From: Lysobacter sp. Root690
Lineage (GTDB): Bacteria > Pseudomonadota > Gammaproteobacteria > Xanthomonadales > Xanthomonadaceae
Assembly (NCBI RefSeq): GCF_001427785.1
Contig: NZ_LMHM01000017.1
Span: 18,082-82,081, forward strand
DNA length: 64,000 nt
Reading direction: 5' to 3'
The notes under the pieces are model-generated. The model was not told where the DNA came from and made no database searches. It was given only the letters and a program-made list of their open reading frames with translations. A program made the translations under genes and the position numbers. Positions within the stretch are counted from its first letter, which is position 1. Every line of letters starts with the position of its first letter. Shown one piece after another: positions 8,261 through 17,338 of this stretch.

Positions 8261-8594
8261 GCCTTTTTGCGACCGACTTCCAGCAACGTTGACCGAGTTC
8301 TCACAGTCGACGTCCGTGGACGATGCGCCGGAAGGCCGGGCCCGGGCCGACCGCATCCGCGTTCGAGCGGGCGCGCCTCGTGATTGAGGTCCCGGTTCGT
8401 TCATCCGGGCATCGCCATGGGCGGGAAGGCGTGCGCAACGCGGACGAGTGCCTTTCGCCTGGCCGCGGTTGGCTTGAAGCGGCATGACCTCGCGCAGGTG
8501 CGAGAATGGCGGCGTAGACCACGCCGGCTCGCGCGAGGCCATCGTTGCGATGCGGACCTTGTCCGGGGCCGCGCTGGTCACGACATCGCCGGTC
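8261..8594. other. Intergenic stretch without a recognised gene
   Basis: About 330 bp between the MerR promoter and the MOSC gene. Open frames here are short, have no family resemblance and overlap possible upstream starts of the MOSC gene. No further sites were recognised. Confidence 0.5.
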
Positions 8595-9320
8595 ATGACC
8601 TCGTTCGAGAGCGCCATCGCTTTGATCCAGTCCGACACCGTTATCGACGCGCTGTTGCGCGGACGCGCCCGACCTTACACGCGGCCGGGCAGCGTCAGCG
8701 CGATCGCCAAGCGCGCGTTCGCCGGACGCGTGCGGGTCGGCCCGCTGGGATTGGATGGCGACGAGCAGGGCGACCTGCGCGTGCATGGCGGGCCCGACAA
8801 GGCGCTGCATCACTATCCGCGCGATCACTACTCCTGGTGGGCCGAGCGGATCGGCGCGCACGCGCTGCTGCGCGAGCCCGGCGCATTCGGAGAGAACCTC
8901 AGCAGTCACGGACTGACCGAGGCGCAGGTATGCCTGGGCGATCGCTATCGCATCGGTGAGGTGCTGATTGAAGTGAGCCAGGCCCGGCAGCCGTGCTGGA
9001 AACTCAACGATCGCTTCGGCGTGGCCGACATGGCGCGGCAGATGCAGGCCAGCGGGCGCACCGGCTGGTATTACCGGGTGCTGCACCCTGGCGAGATCGC
9101 CGCCGGCGAGACGATGACGCTGCTTGAGCGGCCGTGGCCGCAGTGGACGCTGCAGCGCATCGCAACCTTGCTGTATACGCGCACTCTGGAGCTGGACGAG
9201 TTGCGCGACCTGCTGGCGCTGCCATTGGTGCCGTCGTGGCGCAGGCTGGTGGAGGCCCGGCTGGCGCGCGGCACGGTCGAGGATTGGCGGCCGCGTATCG
9301 ATGGGCCGGCGACGGATTGA
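8595..9320 (+). CDS. yiiM: YiiM-like MOSC-domain protein
   Basis: A 241-residue protein that follows Escherichia coli YiiM closely: GLDGDEQGDLRVHGGPDKALHHYP, GAFGENLS, the cysteine-bearing QARQPCWKLN and a C-terminal helical region with WRRLVEARLARG. The MOSC domain binds molybdenum cofactor through the conserved Cys. YiiM and YcbX protect against N-hydroxylated base analogues such as 6-hydroxylaminopurine. The start is uncertain: ATG 8595 gives the family length, while ATGs at 8550 and 8484 would extend it, and none has a clear ribosome site. It is divergent from the merR-flc group. Confidence 0.85.
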   Translation: MTSFESAIALIQSDTVIDALLRGRARPYTRPGSVSAIAKRAFAGRVRVGPLGLDGDEQGDLRVHGGPDKALHHYPRDHYSWWAERIGAHALLREPGAFGENLSSHGLTEAQVCLGDRYRIGEVLIEVSQARQPCWKLNDRFGVADMARQMQASGRTGWYYRVLHPGEIAAGETMTLLERPWPQWTLQRIATLLYTRTLELDELRDLLALPLVPSWRRLVEARLARGTVEDWRPRIDGPATD

Positions 9321-9457
9321 GCTTTGCCTGGTGTGTGCATCGGCGTGTGATACCGCGCGCGAATCAGCGCCTGCGACGCGCGACGCATACTGTGCGCGAC
9401 CGGCGAGGATGCGGCGCGGTCCGCATCCTGCCTTCCTCTTCCAGCCCGGACCGATCG

Positions 9458-9712
9458 ATGAGCGACATAAAATTCTCCAGCGAAGAAAAGACCCTGATCG
9501 TGGCCAAGCTGCAGCGCTACTTCAGCGAAGAGTTGAAGCAACAGATCGGCCGGTTCGACGCGGAGTTCCTGATCGACTTCATTTCCGAGGAAATCGGCGG
9601 GTACTACTACAACCGCGGGGTGTACGACGCGCAGACGGTGGTCGCGGCGCGGCTGGAGGATATCGGCGATCAGCTGTTTCAGCTGGAGCGGCGGACTGAT
9701 TTCAAGCGCTGA
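9458..9712 (+). CDS. DUF2164 family protein
   Basis: An 84-residue cytosolic protein matching DUF2164: a helical N terminus (FSSEEKTLIVAKLQRYF), the FLIDFISEEIG segment and GGYYYNRGVYDAQ. The family has no established function. It stands alone between the MOSC gene and a minus-strand lipoprotein gene, with no signal peptide or membrane segment. Confidence 0.8.
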   Translation: MSDIKFSSEEKTLIVAKLQRYFSEELKQQIGRFDAEFLIDFISEEIGGYYYNRGVYDAQTVVAARLEDIGDQLFQLERRTDFKR

Positions 9713-9841
9713 TGGATTTAGCGCTAACGGATTTGCGGAAACGATCGGTGACGCGTACGTTTTGATCGAAAGATGCACGCATGGCTTCGCCGACCCGGCA
9801 TTGAATCCATTCGGTCCGATTCGCTCGGGCGAAATACCGAC

Positions 9842-10294
9842 TTAACTCTCGTGGCGCGATCCGGCCCGCGCTTGCGCGAAGCACGCCCGCGCCGGCGTGC
9901 TCACGATCAGCACCGCTTCCTGCTTGAAGCGGCGCTTGTACTCGTCGGCGACCTCGACCACGCGCTTGCGCTCCTCGGCGGTATCGGCGTGGATCAGGTC
10001 GATCGCGCGCGAGTCTTCCTGCTCGACCTGGCCGCTGTCGCCGCGCCACTGGCCCTTGGCCTGATACACGGTGAGCCCGGCGGGAAACCGCGGCGTCACC
10101 ACCTCGGCGAGGAACGCCTGCCATTGCGTTTCGCTGACCGGGCCGTCGGGACTGTTCATGCCGAACAGCACCCGATCCTGGCGGCGTTCGCTGCACGCGC
10201 TCGGATCGCCGGGCTTGACCGGCAGCGGGGCGAGGGTGGCGCAGGCGGTGAGCGCGCATAAGCTTGCGGCCAACAGCGGCAGATGACGGGACAT
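9842..10294 (-). CDS. DUF3574-like lipoprotein
   Basis: A 150-residue protein with a lipoprotein signal (MSRHLPLLAASLCALTAC; lipobox ending at Cys18), so it should be anchored in an envelope membrane. The mature part has DRVLFGMNSPDGPVS, FLAEVVTPRFPAGLT and GQWRGDSGQVEQEDS, which I recognise as the DUF3574 pattern; its function is unknown. The ATG at 10294 is preceded by GGAG at nine bases. The longer frame to 10351 would bury the signal peptide. Confidence 0.75.
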   Translation of the reverse strand: MSRHLPLLAASLCALTACATLAPLPVKPGDPSACSERRQDRVLFGMNSPDGPVSETQWQAFLAEVVTPRFPAGLTVYQAKGQWRGDSGQVEQEDSRAIDLIHADTAEERKRVVEVADEYKRRFKQEAVLIVSTPARACFAQARAGSRHES

Positions 10295-10432
10295 GGTCCG
10301 TGTCTCCAGTGGGCGATGGCGTAAGCGTACTGCGCTCGGGCGTAGGGGCATCTGCGACGGCGGTCGCAGGCCGGGTGTCGGGGCGCGCTGGGCGAATCAA
10401 CCATCCGCCTGCGCGAACGTCCGAAGTCCGAC

Positions 10433-10460
10433 TGTAGGAGCGGCGCAAGCCGCGACCGCG
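10433..10460 (+). repeat. GTAG REP element
   Basis: TGTAGGAGCGGCGCAAGCCG and following bases: GTAG head plus a GCGGC/GCCGC stem. Part of a three-copy cluster with 10586 and 10698. Confidence 0.85.
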
Positions 10461-10585
10461 AAACCACGCCGACGTCGTAACCGGGGTGTCGTGATCGCGC
10501 GCCGCCAGGGGATGGCGATCCCGCGTGGCGAAACGTCGTGGCGTAGGCGTAATCGCGACCTCGTGCCTGCGATACGGGCGAGGTG

Positions 10586-10614
10586 TCGCGGTCGCGGCTT
10601 GCGCCGCTCCTACA
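10586..10614 (-). repeat. GTAG REP element
   Basis: Inverted copy of the REP at 10433, with the same GTAG head and stem read on the minus strand. Confidence 0.85.
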
Positions 10615-10697
10615 GGGAGTGGGCGATGCCGCGTAGAGAAATGAAGGCGTGGCTTGGGGCGTAACCGCAGCATCGTGCCTGCGACGTAAGCCGGATG

Positions 10698-10726
10698 TCG
10701 CGGTCGCGGCTCGCGCCGCTCCTACA
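10698..10726 (-). repeat. GTAG REP element
   Basis: Third copy of the cluster, downstream of the putA stop; it may stabilise the putA transcript end. Confidence 0.85.
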
Positions 10727-10782
10727 GGAAGCGGCGCAAACGGCGCGGCGGGACGAACAGCTCGCCCCGCCGCGCACGGCGA

Positions 10783-13700
10783 TCAATCGCCCAGGGTCAG
10801 CAGCGAAGCGTTGCCGCCGGCCGCGGTGGTGTTGACGGTGATCGTCTTTTCGGTGGTGAAGCGCGGCAGGTAGTGCGGGCCGCCGGCCTTGGGGCCGGTG
10901 CCGGACAGGTTCTGGCCGCCGAAGGGCTGCACGCCGACGACCGCGCCGATCTGGTTGCGGTTGACGTAGCAGTTGCCGACCTTCACCCGCGCGCTGATGC
11001 GGTCGATGGTTTCGTCGATGCGCGAGTGGATGCCCAGGGTCAGGCCGTAACCGGTGGCGTTGATCGCGTCGATCACCGCGTCGAGCTGATCGGCCTTCCA
11101 GCGGATCACGTGCAGCACCGGGCCGAACACTTCCTTGTGCAGCTGATCGAGCGACTTGAGCGCATACGCGCGCGGCGCGAAGAAGCTGCCATGGGCGCTG
11201 TCGGCGTCGACCGGCACTTCGGCGATCTTGGTCGCTTCGGTGTCCATGCGCGCGGCATGGTCGACCAGCATCTTCAGCGCGTCTTCGTCGATCACCGGGC
11301 CGACGTCGGTCGACAGCAGGCCGGGGTTGCCGACTTTCAGCTCGGCCATCGCGCCGGCGAGCATGGTGGTGACCTTGTCGGCGATGTCTTCCTGCACGAA
11401 CAGCACGCGCGCGGCCGAGCAGCGCTGGCCGGCCGAGGTGAAGGCCGAGCCGATCGCGTCCTTGACCAGTTGCTCCGGCAGCGACGACGAGTCGGCGATC
11501 AGCGCGTTCTGGCCGCCGGTTTCGGCGATCAGCACGCCGATCGCGGCGTCGCGCGCGGCCAGCGAACGGTTGATCGCGCGCGCGGTGTCGGTCGAGCCGG
11601 TGAAGGCCACGCCGGCCACGCGCGGGTCCTTGGTCAGCGCGGCGCCGACGGTGGCGCCGTCGCCGGGCAGGAACTGCAGCACCGCTTCGGGCACGCCGGC
11701 TTCGTGCAGCAGCTTGACGGCGTAGTAACCGATCAGATTGGTCTGTTCGGCCGGCTTGGCGATCACGCTGTTGCCGGCGGCGAGCGCGGCGGAGATCTGC
11801 CCGGCGAAGATCGCCAGCGGGAAGTTCCACGGGCTGATGCACACGAACACGCCGCGGCCCGACAGATGCAGGGTGTTGGATTCGCCGGTCGGGCCGGGCA
11901 GGGCTTCGGGCGCGAACAGTTTGCGCGCCTGGGCGCCGTAGTAACGCAGGAAATCGACCGCTTCGCGCACTTCGGCGACGCCGTCGGGAATGGTCTTGCC
12001 GGCTTCCTTGGTGCACAGCGCGATGTACTGCGGCATGCGCTGTTCGAGCAAGGTCGCGGCGTGTTCGAGGATGGTCGCGCGGCTGGCGGCCGGCATCGTG
12101 TCCCAGGCTTCCTGCGCGGCGACCGCGTTCTTCAGCGCGAGCTCGACCGTGGCGCTGTCGGCGGCCTGCCACTGGCCGACGATTTCGCGGCGGTCGGCCG
12201 GGTTGGTCACGGCGATATCGGGACCGGTGACGGTCGCGCCCGGCACCAGCGGGGTGGCGCGCCAATCGGCGGCCGCGGCGGCGTTGACTTGCGCGGCGAG
12301 GGTCTGCAGTTGCTGATCGTTGGCGAGATTGACGCCCATGGAATTGGTCCTGTCGAAGCCAAAGCTGCGATACAAATCGGCGGGAAGAGGAATGCGCGGA
12401 TGCGGGATGCTGTCGAACGCGGCGACGGTTTCGACCGGATCCTGGATCAGGTCGTCGATCGCGATGGCCTCGTCGGTGATGCGGTTGACGAAGCTGGAGT
12501 TGGCGCCGTTCTCGAGCAGGCGGCGCACCAAGTAAGGAAGCAGATCCTCATGCGAGCCGACCGGCGCATACACGCGGCACGGCGCGTTCAAGCGGTCGGC
12601 CGGAATCACTTCGGCGTACAAGTCGTCGCCCATGCCGTGCAGCTTCTGGAATTCGAAGTGCTGCGAGCGGCCCATGGCCTTGGCGCGCTGGTGGATGGTG
12701 GCGATGGTCTGCGCGTTGTGCGTGGCGAACATCGGATAGATCGCGTCGCCGGCTTCGAGCATGCGCCGCGCGTTCGCCAGATACGACACGTCGGTGTTCG
12801 GCTTGCGGGTGAACACCGGATAGCCGGCCTGGCCGTCGACCTGGGCGCGCTTGACCTCGCTGTCCCAGTACGCGCCCTTGACCAGTCGCACCGGAATGCG
12901 GCGGCCGGTCTTGCGCGCGAGGTCGGCGATGAAATCGATCGCTTCGGGCGCGCGCTTTTGGTACGCCTGGATCGCCAGGCCGTAGCCTTCCCAGCCGTCC
13001 AGCGACTTGTCGCTGTAGGCCGCGGCGATCAGGTCCAGCGACATTTCCAGGCGATCGGCTTCCTCGGCGTCGATAGTGAAGCCGATGCCGTAGCTCTTGG
13101 CCAACTGCGCCAGTTCGAGCACGCGCGGCGTCAGTTCGGCGAACACGCGCTCGCGCTTGGCGTGCTCGTAGCGCGGGTGCAGCGCGGACAGCTTGACCGA
13201 AATCGACGGGGTGGCGAACACGTCGGCGCTCTTGTAATTGCCACTCTTGCCGATCGCATGGATGGCGTCGCGATACGCCTGCTGATAACGCAGCGCATCC
13301 TTGGTGGTCAGCGCGCCTTCGCCGAGCATGTCGAAGGAATAGCGGTAATTCGCGTTGTCGCCCTTCTTCGAACGCGACAGCGCTTCGCCGATGCTGCGGC
13401 CCATGACGAATTGGTGGCCCATGATCCGCATCGCCTGGCGCACGGCCAGGCGGATCACCGGTTCGCCGACCCGGCCGACCAGTCGCTTGAAGGCGTTGTG
13501 GACGTCGCGCTTGGTGTCGTCGGCCAGATCGACCAGCTTGCCGGTCAGCATCAGGCCCCAGGTCGAGGCGTTGACCAGCACGGAGTCCGATTGCCCAAGA
13601 TGCCGCTTCCAGTCGGCGTCGCCGAGCTTGTCGCGGATCAGCTTGTCGGCGGTGTCCTGATCCGGAATGCGCAGCAGCGCTTCGGCCACGCACATCAGCA

Positions 13701-14001
13701 GCACGCCTTCGTCGCTGCCGAGGTCGTACTGGCGCATGAAGGCTTCGATCGCGCCCTGATCCTGCGCGCGGGCGCGCACGCGCTTGACCAGATCGGCCGC
13801 GGTGGCCTGGGCGGCGTCGCGGTCGGCATCGGGCAGGCGCGCGATCTCGAGCAGGTGGCGGACGTGATCGGCTTCGTCGCGGACCCAGCCGGAGGTCAGC
13901 GCGGCGCGCGGACCGGTGGTGGGCGGCGGCAGCTCGGGGCTGATCATTGAAGTCGGCGGCGGGCCGTCGCTGGCGACGGCGGAGGGAGCATTGGTGGACA
14001 T
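10783..14001 (-). CDS. putA: Bifunctional proline dehydrogenase / P5C dehydrogenase PutA
   Basis: A 1072-residue PutA. The first half is the FAD proline dehydrogenase barrel (about 180-490: SVKLSALHPRYE, RLVKGAYWDSEVKRAQ, FATHNAQT, ending in VRRLLENGANSSFVN). The second half is the aldehyde dehydrogenase (about 570-1040: SPWNFPLAIF, FTGSTDTARAIN, catalytic Glu in ETGGQNALI, catalytic Cys in AGQRCSAARV, LSGTGPKAGGPHYL). It oxidises proline to glutamate with channelled P5C at the inner membrane. The N-terminal ribbon-helix-helix repressor domain of E. coli PutA is absent, so it cannot autoregulate in that way. ATG 14001 is used; the GTG at 14013 is unsupported. Confidence 0.95.
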   Translation of the reverse strand: MSTNAPSAVASDGPPPTSMISPELPPPTTGPRAALTSGWVRDEADHVRHLLEIARLPDADRDAAQATAADLVKRVRARAQDQGAIEAFMRQYDLGSDEGVLLMCVAEALLRIPDQDTADKLIRDKLGDADWKRHLGQSDSVLVNASTWGLMLTGKLVDLADDTKRDVHNAFKRLVGRVGEPVIRLAVRQAMRIMGHQFVMGRSIGEALSRSKKGDNANYRYSFDMLGEGALTTKDALRYQQAYRDAIHAIGKSGNYKSADVFATPSISVKLSALHPRYEHAKRERVFAELTPRVLELAQLAKSYGIGFTIDAEEADRLEMSLDLIAAAYSDKSLDGWEGYGLAIQAYQKRAPEAIDFIADLARKTGRRIPVRLVKGAYWDSEVKRAQVDGQAGYPVFTRKPNTDVSYLANARRMLEAGDAIYPMFATHNAQTIATIHQRAKAMGRSQHFEFQKLHGMGDDLYAEVIPADRLNAPCRVYAPVGSHEDLLPYLVRRLLENGANSSFVNRITDEAIAIDDLIQDPVETVAAFDSIPHPRIPLPADLYRSFGFDRTNSMGVNLANDQQLQTLAAQVNAAAAADWRATPLVPGATVTGPDIAVTNPADRREIVGQWQAADSATVELALKNAVAAQEAWDTMPAASRATILEHAATLLEQRMPQYIALCTKEAGKTIPDGVAEVREAVDFLRYYGAQARKLFAPEALPGPTGESNTLHLSGRGVFVCISPWNFPLAIFAGQISAALAAGNSVIAKPAEQTNLIGYYAVKLLHEAGVPEAVLQFLPGDGATVGAALTKDPRVAGVAFTGSTDTARAINRSLAARDAAIGVLIAETGGQNALIADSSSLPEQLVKDAIGSAFTSAGQRCSAARVLFVQEDIADKVTTMLAGAMAELKVGNPGLLSTDVGPVIDEDALKMLVDHAARMDTEATKIAEVPVDADSAHGSFFAPRAYALKSLDQLHKEVFGPVLHVIRWKADQLDAVIDAINATGYGLTLGIHSRIDETIDRISARVKVGNCYVNRNQIGAVVGVQPFGGQNLSGTGPKAGGPHYLPRFTTEKTITVNTTAAGGNASLLTLGD

Positions 14002-14526
14002 CGGGCCCGGCACGGGGGTGGGAAGTCCGACATTTTAGAGCTTTCTCTCGGGCGCGGACGGCCCGGGACCGGGCCTGGGTCGCGTCCGCGGTGTCGGGCC
14101 GCGGCGAGGGCCCGAAGGGACACGCTGAGCAAGGTCGCCACGCTGCGCGGCGGGCGCCGATGGCGCGATCGGCGCGATCGGCGCGTTTATAGCCCACCGG
14201 AACTTGCATGGATCACGTTTGCGCGGGACTTCATTGAGAGGCCATAACCGCCCGGAAGCACGCGCAAAGCCCCGTGCGGCGTAGTGCGACGGCGGTGGCG
14301 CGCGCGCCAGGCTCGCAGTTCCGGGTTGCCGCAGGACGGGTCGGCCGCTACCATTTCTCGGTTATCCGTAGCGCCGATGCCGGCGTGATGGGCCCTGATC
14401 AGGGCTCGCCAGCCACCTTTAGACCGGACGGCCCCCTGCCCAGCTCCATGGCGCAGGACGGTGCCGGGAAAGGCAGCCCGCGGAGCGCGTCGTGAACATC
14501 ACACTGATTTTTCGGGGCTCGAACTG
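14002..14526. other. Divergent intergenic region between putA and ctaC
   Basis: A 525-bp GC-rich region that must hold the putA and cox promoters. TTTTAGAG near 14030 and the stretch at 14340-14370 are the least GC-rich parts, but no confident -35/-10 pair was recognised. No gene is supported. Confidence 0.5.
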
Positions 14527-15474
14527 ATGAAAGCCGGTCGTTTCAAGCAGTGGGCAGCGGGCATCGCCTCGATGGCGCTGCCGGTCCTCGCGTTTGCCCA
14601 GGCTGCGGACCCTAAGCCGTGGCAGCTGAACATGGGCAAGGGCGTCACCGCCCAGTCGATGAACGCCTACTCCGCGCACATGCTGGCGCTGTGGATCTGC
14701 GTGGTGATCGGCATCCTGGTCTTCGGCGCGATGGCCGTGGCCATGTTCAAGTTCCGCAAGTCCAAGGGCGCGGTGCCCGACAAGGACTTCGTCCACAGCA
14801 CCAAGCTGGAGATCGTCTGGACCGTGGTGCCGGTGGTGCTGCTGGTGCTGATGGCGTTCCCGGCGACCAGCAAGCTGATCGCGATGTACGACACCCGCGA
14901 CGCGGGGATGACCGTCAAGGTCACCGGCTACCAGTGGATGTGGAAGTACGACTACCTCGGCGAAGGCGTGTCCTTCACCAGCCGTCTGGACCGCAAGAGC
15001 GACCAGCTGCGCCAGAGCGGCAAGCACGTCAGCGCCGCCGACCACGAGCATTACCTGCTCGACGTCGACAACGTGCTGGTGCTGCCGGTCAACACCAAGA
15101 TCCGCTTCGTGATCACCGCCGACGACGTGATCCACGCGTGGTGGGTGCCGGCCCTGGGCTGGAAGCAGGACGCGATCCCGGGCATCGTCAACGAGGCCTG
15201 GACCGACATCAAGGAACCGGGCATCTACCGCGGCCAGTGCGCCGAGCTGTGCGGCAAGGACCACGGCTTCATGCCGATCGTCGTGCGCGCGGTGTCCAAG
15301 GTCGAGTACCAGCGCTGGCTGGCCGATCAGAAGGCCAAGAACGCACCGCCTGCCGCGCCGGCGACCCCGGCTGCTGCGCCTGCCGCCGCCCCGACCGAAG
15401 CGGCGCCCGCCGCGCCGGCCGCCGCGGCTTCGAATTCCGACACCACGACCGCGGCTCCCGCGGTCGCCGGTTGA
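14527..15474 (+). CDS. ctaC: Cytochrome c oxidase subunit II
   Basis: A 315-residue subunit II of an aa3-type oxidase. It has a signal peptide (about 1-27, cleaved after FAQA), two membrane helices (around 50-70 and 90-112), the aromatic strip YQWMWKYDY, and a periplasmic cupredoxin domain with the full CuA set, Cys-x3-Cys-x3-His-x2-Met in GQCAELCGKDHGFM. CuA takes electrons from cytochrome c. After the domain there is an Ala/Pro-rich tail of roughly 50 residues with no haem motif, so this is not the fused caa3 form. First gene of the oxidase block. Confidence 0.96.
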   Translation: MKAGRFKQWAAGIASMALPVLAFAQAADPKPWQLNMGKGVTAQSMNAYSAHMLALWICVVIGILVFGAMAVAMFKFRKSKGAVPDKDFVHSTKLEIVWTVVPVVLLVLMAFPATSKLIAMYDTRDAGMTVKVTGYQWMWKYDYLGEGVSFTSRLDRKSDQLRQSGKHVSAADHEHYLLDVDNVLVLPVNTKIRFVITADDVIHAWWVPALGWKQDAIPGIVNEAWTDIKEPGIYRGQCAELCGKDHGFMPIVVRAVSKVEYQRWLADQKAKNAPPAAPATPAAAPAAAPTEAAPAAPAAAASNSDTTTAAPAVAG

Positions 15475-15501
15475 TCGTCCAAGCATTCTCAGAGGTAGGC
15501 C

Positions 15502-17130
15502 ATGGCAGCCACGCACCCCGTCGCCGATCATCATCACGATCACGATGATCATCATGCCCACCAGCAGGGCTTCATCGAGCGTTGGTTCTTCTCGACCAAC
15601 CATAAGGACATCGGCACGCTGTATCTGATCTTCAGCTTCGTGATGTTCATCATCGGCGCGGGCATGTCGGTGATCATCCGAGCCGAACTGGCCGAGCCGG
15701 GCCTGCAGTTCGTCAAGCCCGAGTTCTTCAACCAGATGACCACCATGCATGCGCTGGTGATGATCTTCGGCGGCGTGATGCCGGCCTTCGTCGGCCTGGC
15801 CAACTGGATGATCCCGTTGCAGATCGGCGCGCCGGACATGGCGCTGCCGCGCATGAACAACTGGTCGTTCTGGATCCTGCCGTTCGCCTTCACCCTGCTG
15901 CTGATGACCCTGTTCCTGCCGGGCGGCGCGCCGGCCGGCGGCTGGACGCTGTACCCGCCGCTGTCGCTGCAGGGCGGCTCCAACGTGGCGTTCGCGATCT
16001 TCGCCATCCACATGATGGGCATCAGTTCGATCATGGGCGCGATCAACGTCATCGCCACCATCCTCAACATGCGCGCCCCGGGCGTGGACCTGTTGAAGAT
16101 GCCGATCTTCTGCTGGACCTGGCTGATCACCGCGTTCCTGCTGATCGCGGTGATGCCGGTGCTCGCGGGCGCGGTGACGATGCTGCTGACCGACAAGTTC
16201 TTCGCCACCTCGTTCTTCAACGCGGCCGGCGGCGGCGACCCGGTGATGTTCCAGCACATCTTCTGGTTCTTCGGTCACCCCGAGGTCTACATCATGATTC
16301 TGCCGGCGTTCGGCGTGGTGTCGGAGATCATCCCGACCTTCAGCCGCAAGCCGCTGTTCGGTTATCAGGCGATGGTGTACGCGACCGCGTCGATCGCGTT
16401 CCTGTCGTTCATCGTGTGGGCGCACCACATGTTCACCGTCGGCATGCCGCTCGGTGGCGAGATCTACTTCATGTTCGCGACCATGCTGATCGCGGTCCCG
16501 ACCGGCGTGAAGGTGTTCAACTGGGTCACCACCATGTGGCGCGGCTCGATCTCATTCGAGGCGCCGATGCTGTGGGCGATCTCGTTCGTGATCCTGTTCA
16601 CCATCGGCGGTTTCTCGGGCCTGATGCTCGCGATCGTGCCGGCCGACTTCCAGTACCACGACACCTACTTCGTGGTCGCGCACTTCCACTACGTGCTGGT
16701 GACCGGCGCGCTGTTCTCGATCATCGCCGCGGTCTATTACTGGTGGCCGAAGTGGACCGGCCGCATGTACAGCGAGCCGGCGGCCAAGTTCCATTTCTGG
16801 TGGACGATGATCTTCGTCAACCTGCTGTTCTTCCCGCAGCACTTCCTGGGCCTGGCCGGCATGCCGCGCCGCATCCCGGACTACAACGTGGTGTTCGCGG
16901 ACTGGAACCTGATCAGCTCGATCGGCGCGTTCGGCATGTTCCTGACCCCGTTCATGATGCTTGGCATCCTGTGGCACTCGAAGCGTTACGGCGTCAAGGC
17001 CGAAGCGCGTTCGTGGGAATCGGCCAAGGGCCTGGAGTGGACCGTGCCGAGCCCGGCGCCGCACCACACCTTCGGCACCCCGCCGGTCATCCGCGACGGC
17101 GATCTGGCCCACGGCGACATCACCCACTAA
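15502..17130 (+). CDS. ctaD: Cytochrome c oxidase subunit I
   Basis: A 542-residue, twelve-helix haem-copper oxidase core subunit: the WFFSTNHKDIGTLY start, GHPEVYIMILPAFG with the cross-linked His-Tyr pair, WAHHMFTVGM with the CuB histidines, and HFHYVLVTGA with the haem ligands. It reduces oxygen to water and pumps protons. The N terminus is unusually rich in His and Asp (HHHDHDDHHAH, residues 9-19), a possible metal-binding extension. AGAGGTAG precedes the ATG. It lies 27 bp after ctaC. Confidence 0.97.
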   Translation: MAATHPVADHHHDHDDHHAHQQGFIERWFFSTNHKDIGTLYLIFSFVMFIIGAGMSVIIRAELAEPGLQFVKPEFFNQMTTMHALVMIFGGVMPAFVGLANWMIPLQIGAPDMALPRMNNWSFWILPFAFTLLLMTLFLPGGAPAGGWTLYPPLSLQGGSNVAFAIFAIHMMGISSIMGAINVIATILNMRAPGVDLLKMPIFCWTWLITAFLLIAVMPVLAGAVTMLLTDKFFATSFFNAAGGGDPVMFQHIFWFFGHPEVYIMILPAFGVVSEIIPTFSRKPLFGYQAMVYATASIAFLSFIVWAHHMFTVGMPLGGEIYFMFATMLIAVPTGVKVFNWVTTMWRGSISFEAPMLWAISFVILFTIGGFSGLMLAIVPADFQYHDTYFVVAHFHYVLVTGALFSIIAAVYYWWPKWTGRMYSEPAAKFHFWWTMIFVNLLFFPQHFLGLAGMPRRIPDYNVVFADWNLISSIGAFGMFLTPFMMLGILWHSKRYGVKAEARSWESAKGLEWTVPSPAPHHTFGTPPVIRDGDLAHGDITH

Positions 17131-17206
17131 GAGCGCATGATCGGGTGAGGCCCGCGCTCGGACGCTTCGGCGAACGAGCGCAGGGCGCCCCTCCAAGAAG
17201 ACCGCC

Positions 17207-17338
17207 ATGACCCAGTCGACCGACCAGACCGATCTGACCCAACGCCGTTCGGCCGCGCGCCGCACCGCGCTGTGGTTCGGGCTGGCCGCGATCGCGGTGT
17301 ATGTCGGTTTCATCGCGCTCGGGGTGCTGAACCAATGA
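17207..17338 (+). CDS. Small single-helix protein between ctaD and ctaG
   Basis: A 43-residue protein starting MTQSTDQTDLTQRRSAARRT, followed by one membrane helix (about 22-41, WFGLAAIAVYVGFIALGVL). Its stop overlaps the ctaG ATG (ATGA), so the two should be translated together. Tiny one-helix proteins occur at this place in other oxidase operons and are thought to assist assembly. That role is inferred from position. Confidence 0.7.
   Translation: MTQSTDQTDLTQRRSAARRTALWFGLAAIAVYVGFIALGVLNQ

Larger units (their letters stand above)
10295..10782. other. Intergenic region carrying three REP copies
   Basis: About 490 bp between the lipoprotein gene and putA contains three REP palindromes (listed separately) and degenerate spacer copies of GCGTAACCG-type sequence. 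Open frames here are products of the repeats. No promoter for the lipoprotein gene was recognised. Confidence 0.6.

Noticed and set aside
10873..13950. 1025-codon open frame antisense to putA
   Set aside because: It is the mirror of a strongly recognised PutA and exists only because high GC removes stops on the other strand.
14419..16428. 669-codon open frame antisense to ctaC/ctaD
   Set aside because: Low-complexity His/Arg-rich translation opposite conserved oxidase subunits.
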